Origin: Pannonibacter sp. SL95
Lineage (GTDB): Bacteria > Pseudomonadota > Alphaproteobacteria > Rhizobiales > Stappiaceae
Direction: 5' to 3'
Assembly (NCBI RefSeq): GCF_026672425.1
Contig: NZ_JAPPRC010000006.1
Span: forward strand, 1,240,001 to 1,304,000
Length of the DNA: 64,000 nt
The notes under the pieces are model-generated. The model made no database searches, was not told where the DNA came from, and saw nothing but the letters and a program-made list of their open reading frames with translations. Positions 63,613 to 64,000 of the stretch are shown one piece after another. The translations under genes were made by a program, and so were the position numbers. Each line of letters begins with the position of its first letter. Position 1 is the stretch's first letter.

Positions 63613-64000
63613 ATGCCCCCCTATCGTTCCAGAACCACCACCCACGGCCGCAACATGGCGGGTGCGCGCGGCCTTTGGCGCGCCACCGGCATGAAGGACG
63701 AGGATTTCGGCAAGCCGATCATTGCCGTGGTCAACTCCTTCACCCAGTTCGTGCCCGGGCATGTGCACCTGAAGGATCTCGGCCAGCTCGTCGCGCGCGA
63801 GATCGAAAAGGCGGGCGGCGTCGCCAAAGAATTCAACACGATCGCGGTCGATGACGGCATCGCCATGGGCCACGATGGCATGCTCTACTCGCTGCCGTCG
63901 CGCGAGATCATCTCCGACAGCGTCGAGTACATGGTCAACGCCCATTGCGCCGATGCCATGGTCTGCATTTCCAACTGCGACAAGATCACCCCGGGCATGC
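63613..64000 (+). CDS. ilvD: Dihydroxy-acid dehydratase, 5' part only
   Basis: The open frame runs from the ATG at 63613 to the window edge (129 codons). The residues match the N-terminus of Ilv[23 protein letters not shown], the iron-sulfur/substrate region [45 protein letters not shown] and [13 protein letters not shown], which includes two of the cluster cysteine neighbourhoods. It makes the 2-oxo acids of branched-chain amino acid synthesis. GAGGGAG precedes the start by 6 nt. Confidence 0.93.
   Translation, partial: MPPYRSRTTTHGRNMAGARGLWRATGMKDEDFGKPIIAVVNSFTQFVPGHVHLKDLGQLVAREIEKAGGVAKEFNTIAVDDGIAMGHDGMLYSLPSREIISDSVEYMVNAHCADAMVCISNCDKITPGM

Overview
The window is GC-rich chromosomal DNA. 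Gene content and order point to an alphaproteobacterium of the order Hyphomicrobiales (Rhizobiales), perhaps near Stappiaceae (Pannonibacter/Roseibium-like); the family-level guess is inference. Supporting signs are the PcaQ-controlled protocatechuate operon, a fused CysN-CysC, the rpiA-DUF2059-gor order, CtrA-type sites and palindromic intergenic repeats. Both ends are cut through genes: a GGDEF protein on the left and ilvD on the right.

Left part (1-22970): a truncated diguanylate cyclase, a periplasmic molybdopterin-binding-like protein, a GlxA-type regulator divergent from a ferredoxin-NADP reductase, and then a leftward nonulosonic (sialic/legionaminic) acid operon: TPR protein, neuA, neuB, neuC, methyltransferase. 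Next to it is a globin-coupled soluble chemoreceptor with a full CtrA-type site in its leader. Then come tRNA-Val(CAC), phosphoglycolate phosphatase, a second soluble chemoreceptor carrying a c-di-GMP-binding PilZ domain, rpiA, a DUF2059 protein, glutathione reductase, a Tat-type amine oxidase coupled to a CHASE4-like/GGDEF protein, a response regulator and NAD synthetase.

Middle part (22971-36408): a DUF559 gene and tandem palindromic repeats lead into a disturbed segment. The 3' end of pcaB is present twice (158 bp, about 90% identical), flanking about 0.94 kb of AT-rich DNA with one unfamiliar small gene, and pcaB itself carries a one-base frameshift. Upstream lies the whole protocatechuate branch of the beta-ketoadipate pathway as one leftward operon (pcaD-C-H-G-I-J-F-B), divergent from pcaQ. 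Downstream of pcaQ a TRAP transporter operon has the same promoter pattern as pcaD, so uptake and catabolism are probably co-regulated.

Right part (36409-64000): cysD and cysNC (sulfate activation); the znuA / znuCB-zur zinc module with His-rich tracts in three proteins; a beta-CASP RNase-like protein; a leftward five-gene glycan cluster (two MurG-like and two GT4 glycosyltransferases and a polysaccharide deacetylase). Divergent from it is a rightward cassette of a degenerate ABC protein, a free-standing cyclic-nucleotide-binding protein, an MBL-fold hydrolase and a membrane adenylate cyclase. This glycan/cNMP neighbourhood is the best candidate for an undescribed system. It is followed by a short-chain dehydrogenase, a lytic transglycosylase, ohr/ohrR, a small secreted protein, an LLM oxidoreductase, a TetR regulator and an old yellow enzyme that share an operator motif, and the start of ilvD.
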